Below are positions 43,142 through 56,300 of a DNA stretch of 64,000 bases, piece after piece. Made by a program: the position numbers and the translations under genes. The number at the start of each line of letters is the position of its first letter. Within the stretch, counting starts at the first letter, position 1. Source of the DNA: Eudromia elegans (lineage: Eukaryota; Chordata; Aves; Tinamiformes; Tinamidae). Where the stretch lies: the NCBI GenBank assembly GCA_003342815.1, contig PTEX01000012.1, forward strand, positions 2,411,373 through 2,475,372, read 5' to 3'. A model generated the notes under the pieces. It was not told the DNA's origin, did not search any database, and saw only the letters and a program-made list of their open reading frames with translations.

Positions 43142-43290
43142 CCAAAAGCAGTATTGATAATCTATGAGTCACGTTAACAAACGCACGTCGAAAACGACAC
43201 CTGAAAGACATCTTTGGACTAGTGGATTCCAGATATTTCACATTTATCACGCTAGTGACATTTACCTCATCTGGGTCATTGCTCAGACAT
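43142..43290 (-). CDS. LEMD3: LEMD3 exon 6 (luminal loop and start of second membrane segment)
   Basis: 49 codons between split codons: CLSNDPDEVNVTSVINVKYL, then ESTSPKMSFRCRFRRAFVNV, then THRLSILLL and one base of Gly. Two N-glycosylation sequons (NVT, twice) are visible. The human equivalent has NIT at the first and no Asn at the second. FRCRFRRAF and THRL are conserved in MAN1. Donor GTGAGT. Confidence 0.96.
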
Positions 43291-43367
43291 CTGTTTAAAA
43301 AAGAAAAGTATTTACAAAAAAAGGGATACATTGACAGAATTTAAGTTATAAAACAAAAATTACTTAC

Positions 43368-43447
43368 TTTATGCCAACATCTTCCCCACTATTCAAGATC
43401 CACTGTAGTGATGTATTAAGTATACTTTCGTATTCTGGATCTAAGTT
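43368..43447 (-). CDS. LEMD3: LEMD3 exon 5 (luminal loop)
   Basis: [20 protein letters not shown], then GEDVGI and two bases. Matches human [20 protein letters not shown]... with the sequon NTS kept. Intron 5 is only 77 bases. Acceptor TTGACAG; donor GTAAGT. Confidence 0.97.
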
Positions 43448-44982
43448 CTGTCAAAGACAAATATTAATGAGCAGGTTTTTTAATAAACTGAAAAGCTGTC
43501 ATGCCAGAAGAAAATACAAATATCACACAAACAAATAAGCAGGCAAACCTACATGGTTTTGTTGAGTCTTCATTTTTTGCATATTGTTCACTAGGTAAAA
43601 TGAATCCATACAAGCTACGAGCAGCTACAGGACTTACTAATATTCCTTGAATTGAGGGCTATTTGAAAAGTGAAGTCATATTCAGCATTTTATTAACAAT
43701 TACAACCTGCAGCAAGAAAAAATTATTCAGCCACTAGGCGGTGCTCAGAGAAAATCTTTTTCAAAATATCAACCTAGATATAAAACCTGCTAAAAATTGA
43801 CCCTAAAAAGAAGATGTTACTTTAAAAAAAAAAAGTTTGATGAAAAGCAATTTTAACTGATATTTAACTTGATGTTTTGTAAATATTCCAATGTTCCTAA
43901 CAATATTACGACATAGGAAGTGAGATATGCTTAAGTCAGTTTACATCAATTACAGGAGAATATTCACTGAAATCTGAGCAAGGGCTGTCTCCATAGCTCA
44001 TCTTACATGACCTTTCACAGAAAAGGAAATACAATCATAACTTAATACTGTATTTGAACTGATATCCTCAAAAAAATACATCCTGCTTTGAGCCTTACAC
44101 AGAGCAACTAGCAACCGCTTTTAAAAGCGAATATAAAAAGTCACTGCCAATCCACACCTTCTTAATTTACTAGCACCTTCTTCAGGATGTTCTTCAAATA
44201 ATCCCTTTATGTTTGCCAAAAGTGTAAGGCTCATCTTGGCTTTCGGTACATTATTATTAGTTAAGGCACACCAGCTTAACATCCTAATTTCCCACCACCA
44301 AACCAGTTAAGTGGGAAAAAAACGCTCATATCCTAAAGCTTTTGAAAAGGTTCAAGGAGTTTCCCGCTGAATGAGACATCAGTATGTGCAAAAAATAAAG
44401 CTACAAATATCAAAAGACTGGCCACATCTTTTACCGGGGAATTGAGATTCCATAGTACTGGGCATCTAGCAAATTAATAGAGGCCCTTCTGAACCATTTC
44501 TGTTTAATGGAGTAGTGACTGGTCTCCAAAGAGCTGCTGCCCGTAAGGCCCACAACAAAGAGCCAAGCTTTGGGACGTCCTGCTAAAGGAAGGAGGGCAG
44601 CATCTTTCCCTAACTGGTGCCAAGCAACTGCCTCAAAATATTGTGCCCTCAGCACTAGAGAAGCTTCTGGAGATCTGCTTTGCAAAAATTTTATCCTCTT
44701 TGTGTTTGTCAGTCACTTCCATCCACTCAAATTGTCATCTATTCTTGCATGCAATAAAGTACTAATCTCTATTTGTATTGAATTTTTCTTTCAACTTCTC
44801 CCTCCCCGAAATAAAAAAAACATGCTACTCATGATTTTTAAGATTAATTCCACACATTTCCAAATAACATCCAATAGCACGTCAAATTTTAGACTCTGCA
44901 TCAGATTAAAAAAATAGACCTTAAAAATCGTAGCTTACATAAATCTTAGATACAACCAATGAAAAATACCTCAATTGCTTAC
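43448..44982 (-). other. LEMD3: LEMD3 intron 4
   Basis: About 1.5 kb, no recognised element. Open frames of 84 (-) and 115 (+) codons at about 44431-44917 overlap each other and are not protein-like. Confidence 0.75.
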
Positions 44983-45050
44983 TTTCAAATATGCAGCTGC
45001 CTCCTGGACGGTAAGGTTTCTTTGATTAGAGCTGCCACATTCATGTTCCC
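44983..45050 (-). CDS. LEMD3: LEMD3 exon 4 (luminal loop)
   Basis: Two bases complete Gly, then [20 protein letters not shown] and LK. Matches human [22 protein letters not shown]. The change RTLS to RNLT creates an N-glycosylation sequon not present in human. Acceptor TTTTACCAG; donor GTAAGC. Confidence 0.97.
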
Positions 45051-45664
45051 CTGGTAAAATTAAACTTTTGTTTATTTTGATCTACTTATTACTGCATTAT
45101 ATAAAATTACCTAAATACAGTTAGTACAATGTATACAAGCAATAATAGCTGAAGAATTCTCATGTTGCACTAAAAATATGGAGGAAGAAAGTTCCTGGAC
45201 TAATTTCCTCCAGGAGAAAAAAGAAATTTCCTCTGAAACATGTATTACCTGTTCATACAGATGAGGTTAGTTCCATCTGCAACATGTATCTACTTCATGC
45301 ACTATGAAGTGACTATAGTTTAGATTAATACAATTAATCATAAACATCCATCACTTTCTCAAGCATGCAGAGTATGTCAATGTGGTCTGAAATTACTGTT
45401 TTTACCATCTTTCCAATTCTTTATGAAAGTAGACAGAAATAGTCAGGAAATTGGCAACATATACACAGTCGGTCCACAGAGACACTGATTTTACTGTTTT
45501 TCTTTACTAAGCTGAAAGGACTCAACTCACATACAAAAAGATTATTACTAATCAACCCAACATGAAGTCATACATAAAGGGAGAAAAGGTCCAGCAACAG
45601 CTTTTGTCTGACTAGGCGTTATTTCTGAAAAGTAGCCAGTGGCAAATCATATTTTTTTAATCCT

Positions 45665-45709
45665 TATATACATGTGTGTGTATACATGTGCACATATATG
45701 ATATATATC
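45665..45709. repeat. Alternating purine-pyrimidine simple repeat (TA/TG)
   Basis: Mixture of TATA, TGTGTG and ATATAT steps with almost strict purine-pyrimidine alternation. Confidence 0.7.
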
Positions 45710-46937
45710 TCTTTCCCCAGAAACCCAACTATAATGTGTCAAAACAACCCAAACTCAGCCAAATTAGAGTGAAGCCTTACCTTCCTGGGCCTACACCAGA
45801 CTGCATTATTCCCATAGCCACACCAAGGTTAGGAAAGCGTAAGGTGTTTATATACATACACAAATAAAAACTGTGTTTGAACCCTAAACACTGAATCCTC
45901 TACATTAAAATCATCACATCCACATTGGAATATCCTTCAATGGAGCAACTGCAAGTATTCATTGCCTGCATGAGCAAGAACGTTGAAGGCAGCCTGGGCA
46001 AACTAAAGGAGCCATCACTAGCAAGCTATGGGGAAGGGTCTTCATGTCTGCCATTCATGCACAGCAGGGAGTTCCAGGGAAGCACGCTGACACCATCCTC
46101 TGCAGGAACTTTTGAATTTGGAAACTCAGTATGAAACAGAGGCAGACATTCATTGTGTGTAGCATGAGCTCCACACTGGGAAGCTCACACATGCCAGGTA
46201 TCTCACACTTCAAGAGCTGCAAACCTGACAGGACTATTATCGTGCTCATACGTAGACTGTCTTGCATCTCCCACTGACAAAAAAAGTGTGACAAAACCAA
46301 AAGGTATTTCTGAAAAAGCCTTTTGTCCAGTCTTATGCAGGTAATAAACTGCATGATGTTAACATATTGACAGGTGTCAGTTTACTCTGTGCTTTTTTTT
46401 TTTCACCTAAGATATAAAGTCTTCAGATCTGAGGTTTTCGTAGTAAACAAGCAGCAGGGCAGTTGTGATTTGACCAAACATTTCAGATTTTTATTTTTTT
46501 AAACAGGTGAGGAGCAGGGGACAGGGAACTCATGAGTTCTCTTTCTACTTATAAGCTTCTTCAAATTTTTATTTATATTTATGCATGTATGTTTAGAGAA
46601 GTAGGAAAGCATAATTATGACTCAAAATAGGAAGCAGTAAAAAGAGTGAGAAACAAACAAATGAACACTCTCACACAACCAGATTGTGAAAAATGAGCTC
46701 TCAAAAACAAGTTTCAGAATTCACCTTAAATTTTCATGAGAACATAGCATTACATCTCGCACTAGGACAGGGCTCCCTTATACAGGCTAACTTTAATGCT
46801 TTTAAATTCTAACCTTATTTGCCTCACTACAGGAATTAGGTTTATGCAGCAGGCAACCAGACCACTAGGAGTGACTTGCCTCTCCCCGGTCCCAAATTCA
46901 AAAAGCCACTAGGCATCTTCCTCACAGATCTGCTTTC

Positions 46938-46958
46938 AAAAAAAAAAAAAAAAAAAAA
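46938..46958. repeat. Poly-A run (21)
   Basis: Uninterrupted run of 21 A in intron 3. Confidence 0.8.
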
Positions 46959-49419
46959 GCATTCCCTTGAAACAAGTTTAATACATTAAAATACCTTCAC
47001 TGACGAGGCTCTGACAGTGTTCAAAACCCAGCAGTTCACTTGAATCTAGTGTAACCTGAGGAGTGGAGGGTAGACATTTCTCTTGCCTCCTATACTTGCT
47101 GCCAGAAAGCCAGAGTTGAATAATTTCTGTCCTGCATAAAAGCTGCTGGAGAGCAGCAGGATATTCCTATAGGCCATTTCAGCCACTGCTTTAGCTAATG
47201 GTTCTACAAATGAAGGCTTCCTTTGAATTATTTCGGTGCAATCATTAACCACTTGGCTTGGAAACCCACTTTCCATAGTCTAAGCCAAAAATGTTTCCCA
47301 ACTGTTCCACTGGAGGCCCTATATCCAGGAACATAACTGAAGCAGAAGGAAAAGCCTTAAGCAGGTCTGCTGCAAGATACATCTGAGCTCTTTGTAAAAC
47401 AGCCCCTCTGTTAAAACAGTCATTACAAGCTCACAGAAATTAGGGATCTTCATGCTGCATCTTTTCTTGGGCACGGGTCACTTCAGTTTCAAGTTGAGAG
47501 AATCATTTCACTTACACACACAGGATGTGGCATAAGTAACACGTACAAATTCCAGCAATAATCAAGAAATTAGCATTTAGCTTATGTTCGTGTACTTGTG
47601 CAAGCCACATAATTAGGTAGGCTCTTCTCCCAGAAATACTTTTTAAAAATTTATCTTTAGAATTAAGAGTTTAAATTAACTCTATACTCACAATTGCTTT
47701 CAAGACAGAAAATAATCCAGACCTGCTTTTCAGTACAGACCAGAATATTTGAAGCTGACTTTCATTTGGGCATTTAACTTAATTTATAAGCTACCCACAT
47801 TCACAGTTAAGAGGTTTAAAATATATTTGCTTCACAACATAAAGCATTGTCTTAAGTACTAGAGCCAAAATCCAATGGATATATAATAGTTTAAGGAACG
47901 CATGGATTTTGCACAGACCTCTTATAGCTTGATGCAATATAGTGAACCAGTAGAAGAAAAAAAAGCTTAAAAAGCATTTGTTAAACAGATCTCATGCTTA
48001 CAGGTTGCTTCCAGTAGGACCCTAAAGAGGGTAGCAGAAGAAAAGCACAAGAGCAGAATAAATGAGAGCACAAGAATGTCTGATTTCCCAAGAGCAAATT
48101 CAATAGTCTGACACTGTGGAAAACCAGAACTTTCCAAACAGTCCTTAAATCACTGGTTGAAAAGAGCACAGTATCAATTACCTGAAGACTAAAGAGTGAC
48201 AGAACAGAGAGCCCGAGACAGAAATCAGATGCAGTAGCTGACATTACTGAAATAAATGTTAAGGAACTATTACTGTTTTGCCAAGATTTTTCCTCTGGTC
48301 ATAGATTTACCAGTAAGCCTTACTACATATGAAAGTCTAATCCACCCTTGTATAGAAAGGAGCGATGCCATCCATTAGTCAGAAGGAAACAGTCCGAGTC
48401 CAACAGACCATTGCTGAGAAAGCCAAGCTAAGGAGACATCTTACTACACAAAAATCCTTCTCTGTGCCCAAGAACGTGGGGCCACAGCCATAGGTAGCTG
48501 CTTCTTGTGGACACAGCAGTTGGGTTCGTTCATTTAGTGAATCTGACTGAAAAAGGACACGATCTCTTGATGTGTCAGACCAAGCTACCCAGTAATGAAC
48601 TGACAGTAAGGTGAGAGGCACTGATATGCAAAGTGACTAAAAAAGTTGCTACTTTTAAGGAAAGCAGAATCACTCCACAAAAATAAAAGAATACGAATTT
48701 TAGCCCAAACCTCAACAACGAAATTCAGTTCCTCTCTCTAATTTCTTCCGAGGTAGTGATTACTCACCATAGGTTTGGCAGACTAATCATTTTGCCTTTA
48801 ATGTATTACTGCTCTCATTCTATTCTACAGGATAATCATATCACTTTGCATAGCAAAGCATCAAAGCTAGAACCTATCATCAATAGCAATCAAATAGCAA
48901 TAACTATTACCCCAGCCTCCCATCCCACAAATGACTTGCAACGTTCCACCTTTTAAAACAAAAGCCCCATCACTTGCTTTGCTAATTTAAGTTGACAAGG
49001 CAAGAAATGGCCATCTTAATGGTAAGCAGGACATTGCACAAAGCTCAACACAAGAGCCCTGCACAACTTTCCAGTCTGTCTTTTTTTTACTAATAATAGT
49101 TATAACATGAACAAAGAATTCACAGTCAAGTATGAAATCACAGCAACTTCTGAGCATGCAACAGGCAGACATGAGAAGCACCATTTTCTGTAAAACTAAG
49201 TAATTTTACTTCTTCTTTGAAGTGGCACGCAAGGAACAAGAGCAGCTCTTAACAGAGTCTGCATCTCTAGCAGCTTTCCATGTTCCTTGACTTGTAATCA
49301 GCCTCCATCTACCATGCTGAGGCTACGTCAGGACAGGATCCCAAAGGGGATGAAAGACATTTTCCACTCCTACCCTGCAGGGACACCTGCAACTGATGAC
49401 AACTGTTGTCTGTGCAGCA

Positions 49420-49437
49420 ACACGTGAGCTCACGTGT
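49420..49437. promoter_or_regulatory. 18-base perfect palindrome with paired CACGTG E-boxes
   Basis: ACACGTGAGCTCACGTGT reads the same on both strands and carries two canonical CACGTG E-boxes ten bases apart, about one helical turn. TGAGCTCA also forms the centre. Such sites bind bHLH-ZIP factors (USF, MYC/MAX, MITF/TFE). Function here is inferred only from the motif. Confidence 0.45.
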
Positions 49438-51196
49438 CGGGATGTTCGTAGTCAATACGGCTCTCACAGCTCCAACGTGGGGGATCATGGGCCCAGTAAG
49501 AATTACTAGGTTTTCTGAAAGTAACTGTTGAAGATTCTCCTGCTCAGGAGAAGACTAATAGAGGCATTAAAGCCTCTACTTTAATAGAATCTACTGAAGA
49601 GAGCAGTCATTTTGGAGAACAGAAACTCTTTAAAAGACAGATATATATAATTAAGTTCATATACACATAAGTAGATTCCAGGTGACAAAGAAAACACTTC
49701 CACAGACGTAGGTATAGGTGCAAATGCTCCTATCCAGGTAAGGAAGTTTTCCTGTAGAGCCACTGCAGGGGCAGCTGGCACTAGAAGAGCAAATTGCTGG
49801 AGCCTCTCATCAAAGGAAGCAGAGAAGTCAATCTTCTTGCATCACCACTCTCCCCCGCACAGCTGTGGGTCTTGCAAGATGCTCCCTGCACACCGCAGAC
49901 TGGCTACACCACAGGACAAAGATCACTTGGCCCCAATGCCTTAGAGCACAGAATCACCTACCTCATCTAAAGTATGATGTATTTTTATCTTTAAAACTAC
50001 ACTATGATGTAATTAAACTGTGAAAGATTAACACTAAGGAAATTTGCTGCTTTTCGGATGTTTTAAGACTAAAACAACCCTTATTTTGCATGCAAGCAGG
50101 TTCAATGCTTTCATTATTTGGGTAAGGCATAACATAATGGAGTATAGAGGTTTGGACACACAAGGAAGTTTATTTCATTCACTTCAGATATTCTAAATAC
50201 ACAGAAAATTAAAGCTTCTGCCAGAGAAGTATTCTCTTGCAGCATAAAGGAACTAGAGCTGCTAAAACTCTCACAAAACTTCCTAGATGATCCTGGACAC
50301 AAGCCAACAGCCGCACGTGACACTGATTTTTGAGAAGTATTGAGACTTGTCTGTAGCATCTGATATTGGTATATCTGTAGAAAAGCTTTTTTGTTGAAAT
50401 TGCATGGTTGGCACACAGAATGGTAAGACTTAAGAAAAACCTGAATGACTGCCTTCTACATATAAGAGGGGGTTTAAATAAGCTCTTTATTTAGTATCCT
50501 TGCTTAACAATGAGATATACTCTGTCATAACTCATACCCACCAGATATCAAAATTAAAGTCTCAGTTTTACTGTTTCCCGGTTGTGAGGTGTATCTATCT
50601 ATGCAATCTAAGTGTGTTAATTATGACTCTGGGCAAAAGCACAGTATTTTTATCTTTAATATCTAATAATTAATATTACACCTAAACATTGTCTCTAAGG
50701 CATTACTATATAGAGCACTTTTCATTAGTAATAATAATTAAAGTTGCACTAATATGTCAGTCTGTACACCAAAATTCAGCCACTACTCTTCATTGTATTA
50801 GGAAGCAGGTTGATTGCTGTCAAGTATTTTTCAAGTAAACATTTTCCCACTACATCAAAATAACTAGATGTAAGAAATACATATTTCTCATCATGTGCAA
50901 CATATTAAATCCCTAAGTGAAATCTGATTAATAAAATACAAACAGATTAGACCAAAAACATAACAGATCATAACAGCCAGCCCAGCTTGTCAATTCAAAA
51001 ACATTATCAAAAGAAAAAGTGTACAGCTAAAAAAACAGCTTATGCGATTTGTAAGTGGGATTTCTAGTTTCCCCAAATAGGACTCCAAATGGGTATCGCA
51101 GCCCTGGTAATACCCCAGCTGTTGCATATCACTATCTGAGCATACATTTTTCCAGTTATTCTAACACTCTTAGTCACAATATTTTAAAACTGTTAC

Positions 51197-51263
51197 CTGC
51201 TACTTGTGCCAACTTATCATGAAGTGCATATAAGCTGTTCATCATGAGACTTATTTCATCATC
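51197..51263 (-). CDS. LEMD3: LEMD3 exon 3 (luminal loop)
   Basis: 22 codons DDEISLMMNSLYALHDKLAQ then VA, plus one base of Gly. Matches human [23 protein letters not shown]. Acceptor ATTTCTAG; donor GTAACA, a slightly weak site. Confidence 0.95.
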
Positions 51264-53293
51264 CTAGAAATAGAACGAGATATTAACATTAAAACAAACT
51301 TAAGATGAGCATTTTCCTCCATTTACCCCCAAGATTTTAATATACCATCAAAAAAAAGCAAATTTTACACATACAGATAGAGAGACATAGTATTTCATGC
51401 ATAAACAATAATATAAGCAACAGATTTTTCAACTAAGAGATTTTTGACTGAACATCAAACTAGGATTCTGACTGGATTCTGATGGACCTGTCAATTAGAA
51501 CTGACAACTCAGAATGTTGTTTTCAACTAAAACATCATAGTCAGTTACATAAACCAAAAAATCCTGCAATCTCTGGTCTGAATCTTGTTCACATTTCCTA
51601 CATAATCTACTAGCATAAGTCCTGTTTCATAAAATATGAATGAAAATGAGATAGCTAAGTGTTAAGGAGAGGTAAACTACTTCATCAGTATACTGAACAG
51701 TAGCATTGAAATGTACCAAGAAGCAAGTTATACTAGAAAAATTATTCAAGATCTGAAGGTGATGAATGCTCAATTACATACACTCAGTATGTGACTCTTC
51801 TAAAGTTGTCATTTGGATCTGCCTCTGCAATAAGGGCCCAAATCAAACAACTAAAATACAACTACAGTATTCATTCAGAAAACATGCCAATACATTTTCT
51901 ATTGTTTTGAACTCTGCTAAACTCACACATAAAATACTACATTTAATATAATTTCATGGTGCAATAGCAGCATCTCAGACAACTTTGAAAAGACAACTGC
52001 TACAAAAAAACTTTTTTCATTGATCAAGTGTTTGACAAACAAATTCTCATAGAAAGCGTCACCAATGGCCAGAATTGCTCTGGTAACTACAAGTACTTAG
52101 TCCTACAAAACCATTACTAACCTGGGTAACTCTCCTCCTGCCTGGAAAACAGCGGGTACAGACAGAAGAAAATCTGCACCACCTCCACACAGCCACTTTG
52201 GGCACCCACACTCACAAACCCCACAAAGAACAGTGCCCTCAGCTCAATTTATCTGTTCCTGGATACTCAGAACTTCACTCATGCATACAAAAAGAGTGAT
52301 TTCTTATTTTGTAACTTAATGAATGGACTACATAAGGAATTGTTCACAGCAACCAATCAAGTGTGAAGCAGCAGCACTACACAGCAGCAGAGAAAACCCA
52401 CAGAAGAAAGGACCAAACAGAACAGGCTCTTGAGCAGTCGCATCCCACGTGCAAGACACCATTAAAACGTGATCTGGAAAGAATCCTCAAAATTTACCTC
52501 ACAAAATTAAATTCATTCAAAATATTCAGAAATGTTTTCTTCCAGGAGACTAGCCAAGGCTACCTGACAATTCACCAAAACACCTGACAATTCACTTTCT
52601 GAAAAGCTCAATTCTAAACTAAAATAATGTCTTGGGGTACTTGCAACACGCCTAGAAAAAGTAGATCACTGTGCTTATAGTCCAGGCAGAAATACTGGCA
52701 GAAGATGGAACCACCAAAATAAATGCTACAAAACTGAGAATAACACAGACCTCTTTAACACCTTGAATGCTGTCATCCCAAAGCAAGTTATCTAAACACC
52801 CCAGTTGGAAGAACTAACATGGGAAAAAATAATTATAATAGAATCAGAGTGAAAGAGACAAGTTACTCAAATTTCTGAAATAAGTTAACCCTCTCTCTTC
52901 TATACCACAAAGTAAGATCAGGGACACTGAAGTCAGTCATCTCTTCAAAGACGATGTACATGACCAGGAAGGGACCAACTGATACTATAGTTTCAGACCT
53001 CTCATAACAGCACAGTTTCTCATCCTCCTTTTACAACACAAATCATGAAACATCTTATATAAAGCAGCCAGAATATATGAGACAGCACATCCTGTAGTAC
53101 TAATTACACTGCCAGATATTTGAGGGCAGAAAGAGAGACGAGAAAAGGGAAATGAAGAAAAACCACACAAACATTCAAATATTCGGTAGCAGGAAATATT
53201 AACCTCACACAAAACATTCTGAAGTTCATCCTTCTAAACAGATCTGCACTGTTTATATAGAATTATCGAAAAGAATAAGATTGGTTTACTTAC
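51264..53293 (-). other. LEMD3: LEMD3 intron 2
   Basis: About 2 kb, AT-rich. No repeat family or gene recognised. A direct repeat of ACCTGACAATTCAC is seen at about 52562-52594. Confidence 0.75.
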
Positions 53294-53331
53294 TTGTACT
53301 TTCTGTAGTTTTCCACTGAAAGGATGTTTAA
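53294..53331 (-). CDS. LEMD3: LEMD3 exon 2 (38-base micro-exon)
   Basis: Two bases close a codon begun in exon 1 (Ile if exon 1 ends in A, as the human Ile-Glu-Asn suggests), then 12 codons KHPFSGKLQKVQ. It aligns with human ENPFGETFGKIQ just after the first membrane segment. Very short, but with clean splice sites (TTTGACAG acceptor, GTAAGT donor) and phases that fit exon 3. Confidence 0.88.
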
Positions 53332-56300
53332 CTGTCAAAAAAGAAAAACAGAAATCATTCTATTGTCTGAAAATACTAATAAAGCATATCAATACTGTAG
53401 TTTCAATAACAATATATACAACAATAACAATGCTGTATCCTTTAGATAAAAGCTAAAAAATGCTTATAATGATAAATAGCAGTCAGCTAATATCATTTGA
53501 CTTAACTGCACCTTTTATATTGTATTATGCTGACATTTTCATTTCAATCAACCTATTATATATTTATGTGCAAACAAATGTGCCTGTTATTTGCAAATTC
53601 TTGCTTCAATTACTCAAATACATTGAAATTACAATGTTTAAGTTTCTACAGATTTTTAGCATTTTAACATAGATAAAACTAAATGTTTTAATAAGAGGAA
53701 AATCCATACAGCACAAAGCAGTACAACTCATCAGCATTTTTTCATTGCAGTGAATGATGCCACAAGGGGAACCCATTGAAGAGTGCAATGCATCTGGGTG
53801 ACCTTTCCTTCCTCTCTAAATAAAAGTTTCCACAGTTTATGAAAATATAAACGTATCTAGAATTTTCCTCATAGTTACAGCAAGAGTTTCTTCAAGGAAA
53901 TGAAGCTGAACCTAGACAAGTAATTTGTGCTATGTTTCCAGTTTTAAAGAACAACTCAAAAGTCATTCGGGAAACGAAGCTTCTGCTGGCCTTAATCCAC
54001 CAAGCACAGAGACATAAGAAAAAGTCCTGGGGAATCTGAACAGTGGAGGTCCAGGTTGTCAATCTCATCACTTTGATGTTTGCAATCACACCAAAAACAG
54101 GTAGCACTTGAAGGAGCATGACTCCTCAGAGAGTTACTTCATTTCATAACAGAGTACCTCCAAAAGAAGGTTACTTTCCACTACTTCTAGGTCTGATGCA
54201 TTTGCACAGAGATTATTTCTGGAAGGAAACCCTGGATAAGAATTTTTTGTATTTCAGATTCAATTTTCAACATAGCAAAACACAAGTACTATCTTCAGTA
54301 AAGAGTGTCCCAAACACATAATGCCATTTACTCCAGTAAATATGTCTCCACTCCCCCTAGCTATTCTAAATATGTACCTAGTACATATAATGGTTTATCC
54401 TAGGGTTCTGAAGAGCTGGAAGCAGGAACTAGCAGATGAGCAGCAGCCCTGTTTCCACAGCATTCCTGCTTGCACCTAAAGGTGCTCAGCAAGTGTCTCT
54501 GATATCACCAAAACCAGTCAGAGGTTGCAGAAAGCATCCTCATGCACAGACATACTCACAGAGCATCAGGAGCAGCTTCCTTGCCAGTTGGTTTACTAAC
54601 CCCTGAACTATCACTGTGAATTAAGCTGGTTGGCTAATTTAGGCATACCAAAATAAAAGAAGTTAAATATCAGAGTCTCAGGTCCCTCCAAAGCCAATGC
54701 ATCAGGTGAGAAACCTGTTTCACTGTTCCTACACTCAGCAACAACAAAGAGCACACTTAAACTACAACCAACAAGCGACACACCAAAATAAAACACAGGG
54801 AGAACCAGAACGGTTCCTGAGCCAAGAAGAAAGCACAGCTCTGAAAATCCGTCTGGACCTGTCTGTCCATGTGCTCAAGGAAAAATGAATCCTGCTCCTT
54901 GCCATTGCAAGAGGAAGAAGGAAGTTATGAGGAAAAAAAAAGAAAACACAAAGCGATTGCTGATTTTCAGAGATGTCTGAATACTTGATTAAAATTAATG
55001 AAAGCATAAGTTGCTCAAGCGTTCCTGTAAGCTGAACCACAGGGTTTACCAATCCATGACTTTGTTCTATGGCTACACATTCTCAGACATTGCCTGCTAA
55101 ATGACCAAGCCATGAACTTTACAAAGCTCCTACATATTTCACTAATTAACTCAGCCGAACATTTACAGCACACTAGATTTTTAATCTAACTAGCCTAAAA
55201 TAGGATTAGGAAAACACAGTCAAGGCACTAGATGACTGCCAACCACCCAGTTTGATTATTAGTTATCCAGACTGGATAGTTACGTAATTATGGGTTCCTC
55301 ACAAAGTCATTCTTATTAAGCCCACATCATGTTTTCACTATATGATTTCAGATATGGAATGGGAGTGAAATAAACAAAATTGTGTGAATTGTGTGTATGT
55401 TTCAAAGTGTGACACACGTTTTGGCACTCATGAAAGCTATAGAGCAGAAATACTGAGTTCCCTGCAATACAAAAGCATCTTTGAAGGCATTCAAATACTG
55501 CAGACTACCAAGTGTCAGCCACATCCACAAGCGCAGTATGGCAGTTAGGTGAACGTTAACATCCCAGACTCTTCCACCCTTGCCCTCCACTCGCCAATAT
55601 CAAGCTTTACATGTGAGCAACTGTGTATCCAGATAATCAAACAGCAGTTTCACTAAACCATTCAGATCAGATCTGGCAACATTTATCTCTCCTTCACAAA
55701 TACATAGCAGTTGAACAGCAAAGAACACACTCACTTTCATCCAAAATTATCTATCAGAACATTCAATCAAGCCTTGTAGGACATCACTATAATTCATACA
55801 CTGTGATTTCCATGATGTCTCTTTGAAGTTGGTAATTTTGTGGCAAGTCAGCCAATAAATGAACTATATATTGTAAAACATGCCATTACAGCATTGGACG
55901 CCTCATGCCTTACAAAGGCCAGCATACCAAATGCAATGGCAGTGATCCATCAGTTGCATATGCAGTCAATAGTTGTTAATCAATACAAACTTACTACACA
56001 ACCATGAAAACTTAAGTCTATAATCCTAACCTTTCACTACATTACTAATTCCTCTACTCTGAATATAGACCCTTTCTTGTTATTGTTTTTCCAGATCTAA
56101 GCTGTTACCCAAATCCTTATCATGTGCTTTGACCACAGATGCAATGATTTTCATCAGCTCCATGAGACTAAGGTATTTCAATACACTAAATGAACATTTC
56201 CTTCACTATTCTTAAAAAGTATACAAGTATACTTTAAAAGATAACAGTTTCTTGTTCTAATATTTATCAACTCTAATTATTAACAGAAATATTGCTTATG

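Larger units (their letters stand above)
45051..51196 (-). other. LEMD3: LEMD3 intron 3
   Basis: About 6.1 kb. Contains an alternating TATA/TGTG simple repeat at 45665-45709, a 21-base A run at 46938-46958 and an 18-base palindrome with two CACGTG E-boxes at 49420-49437. No gene or LINE recognised. Confidence 0.7.
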
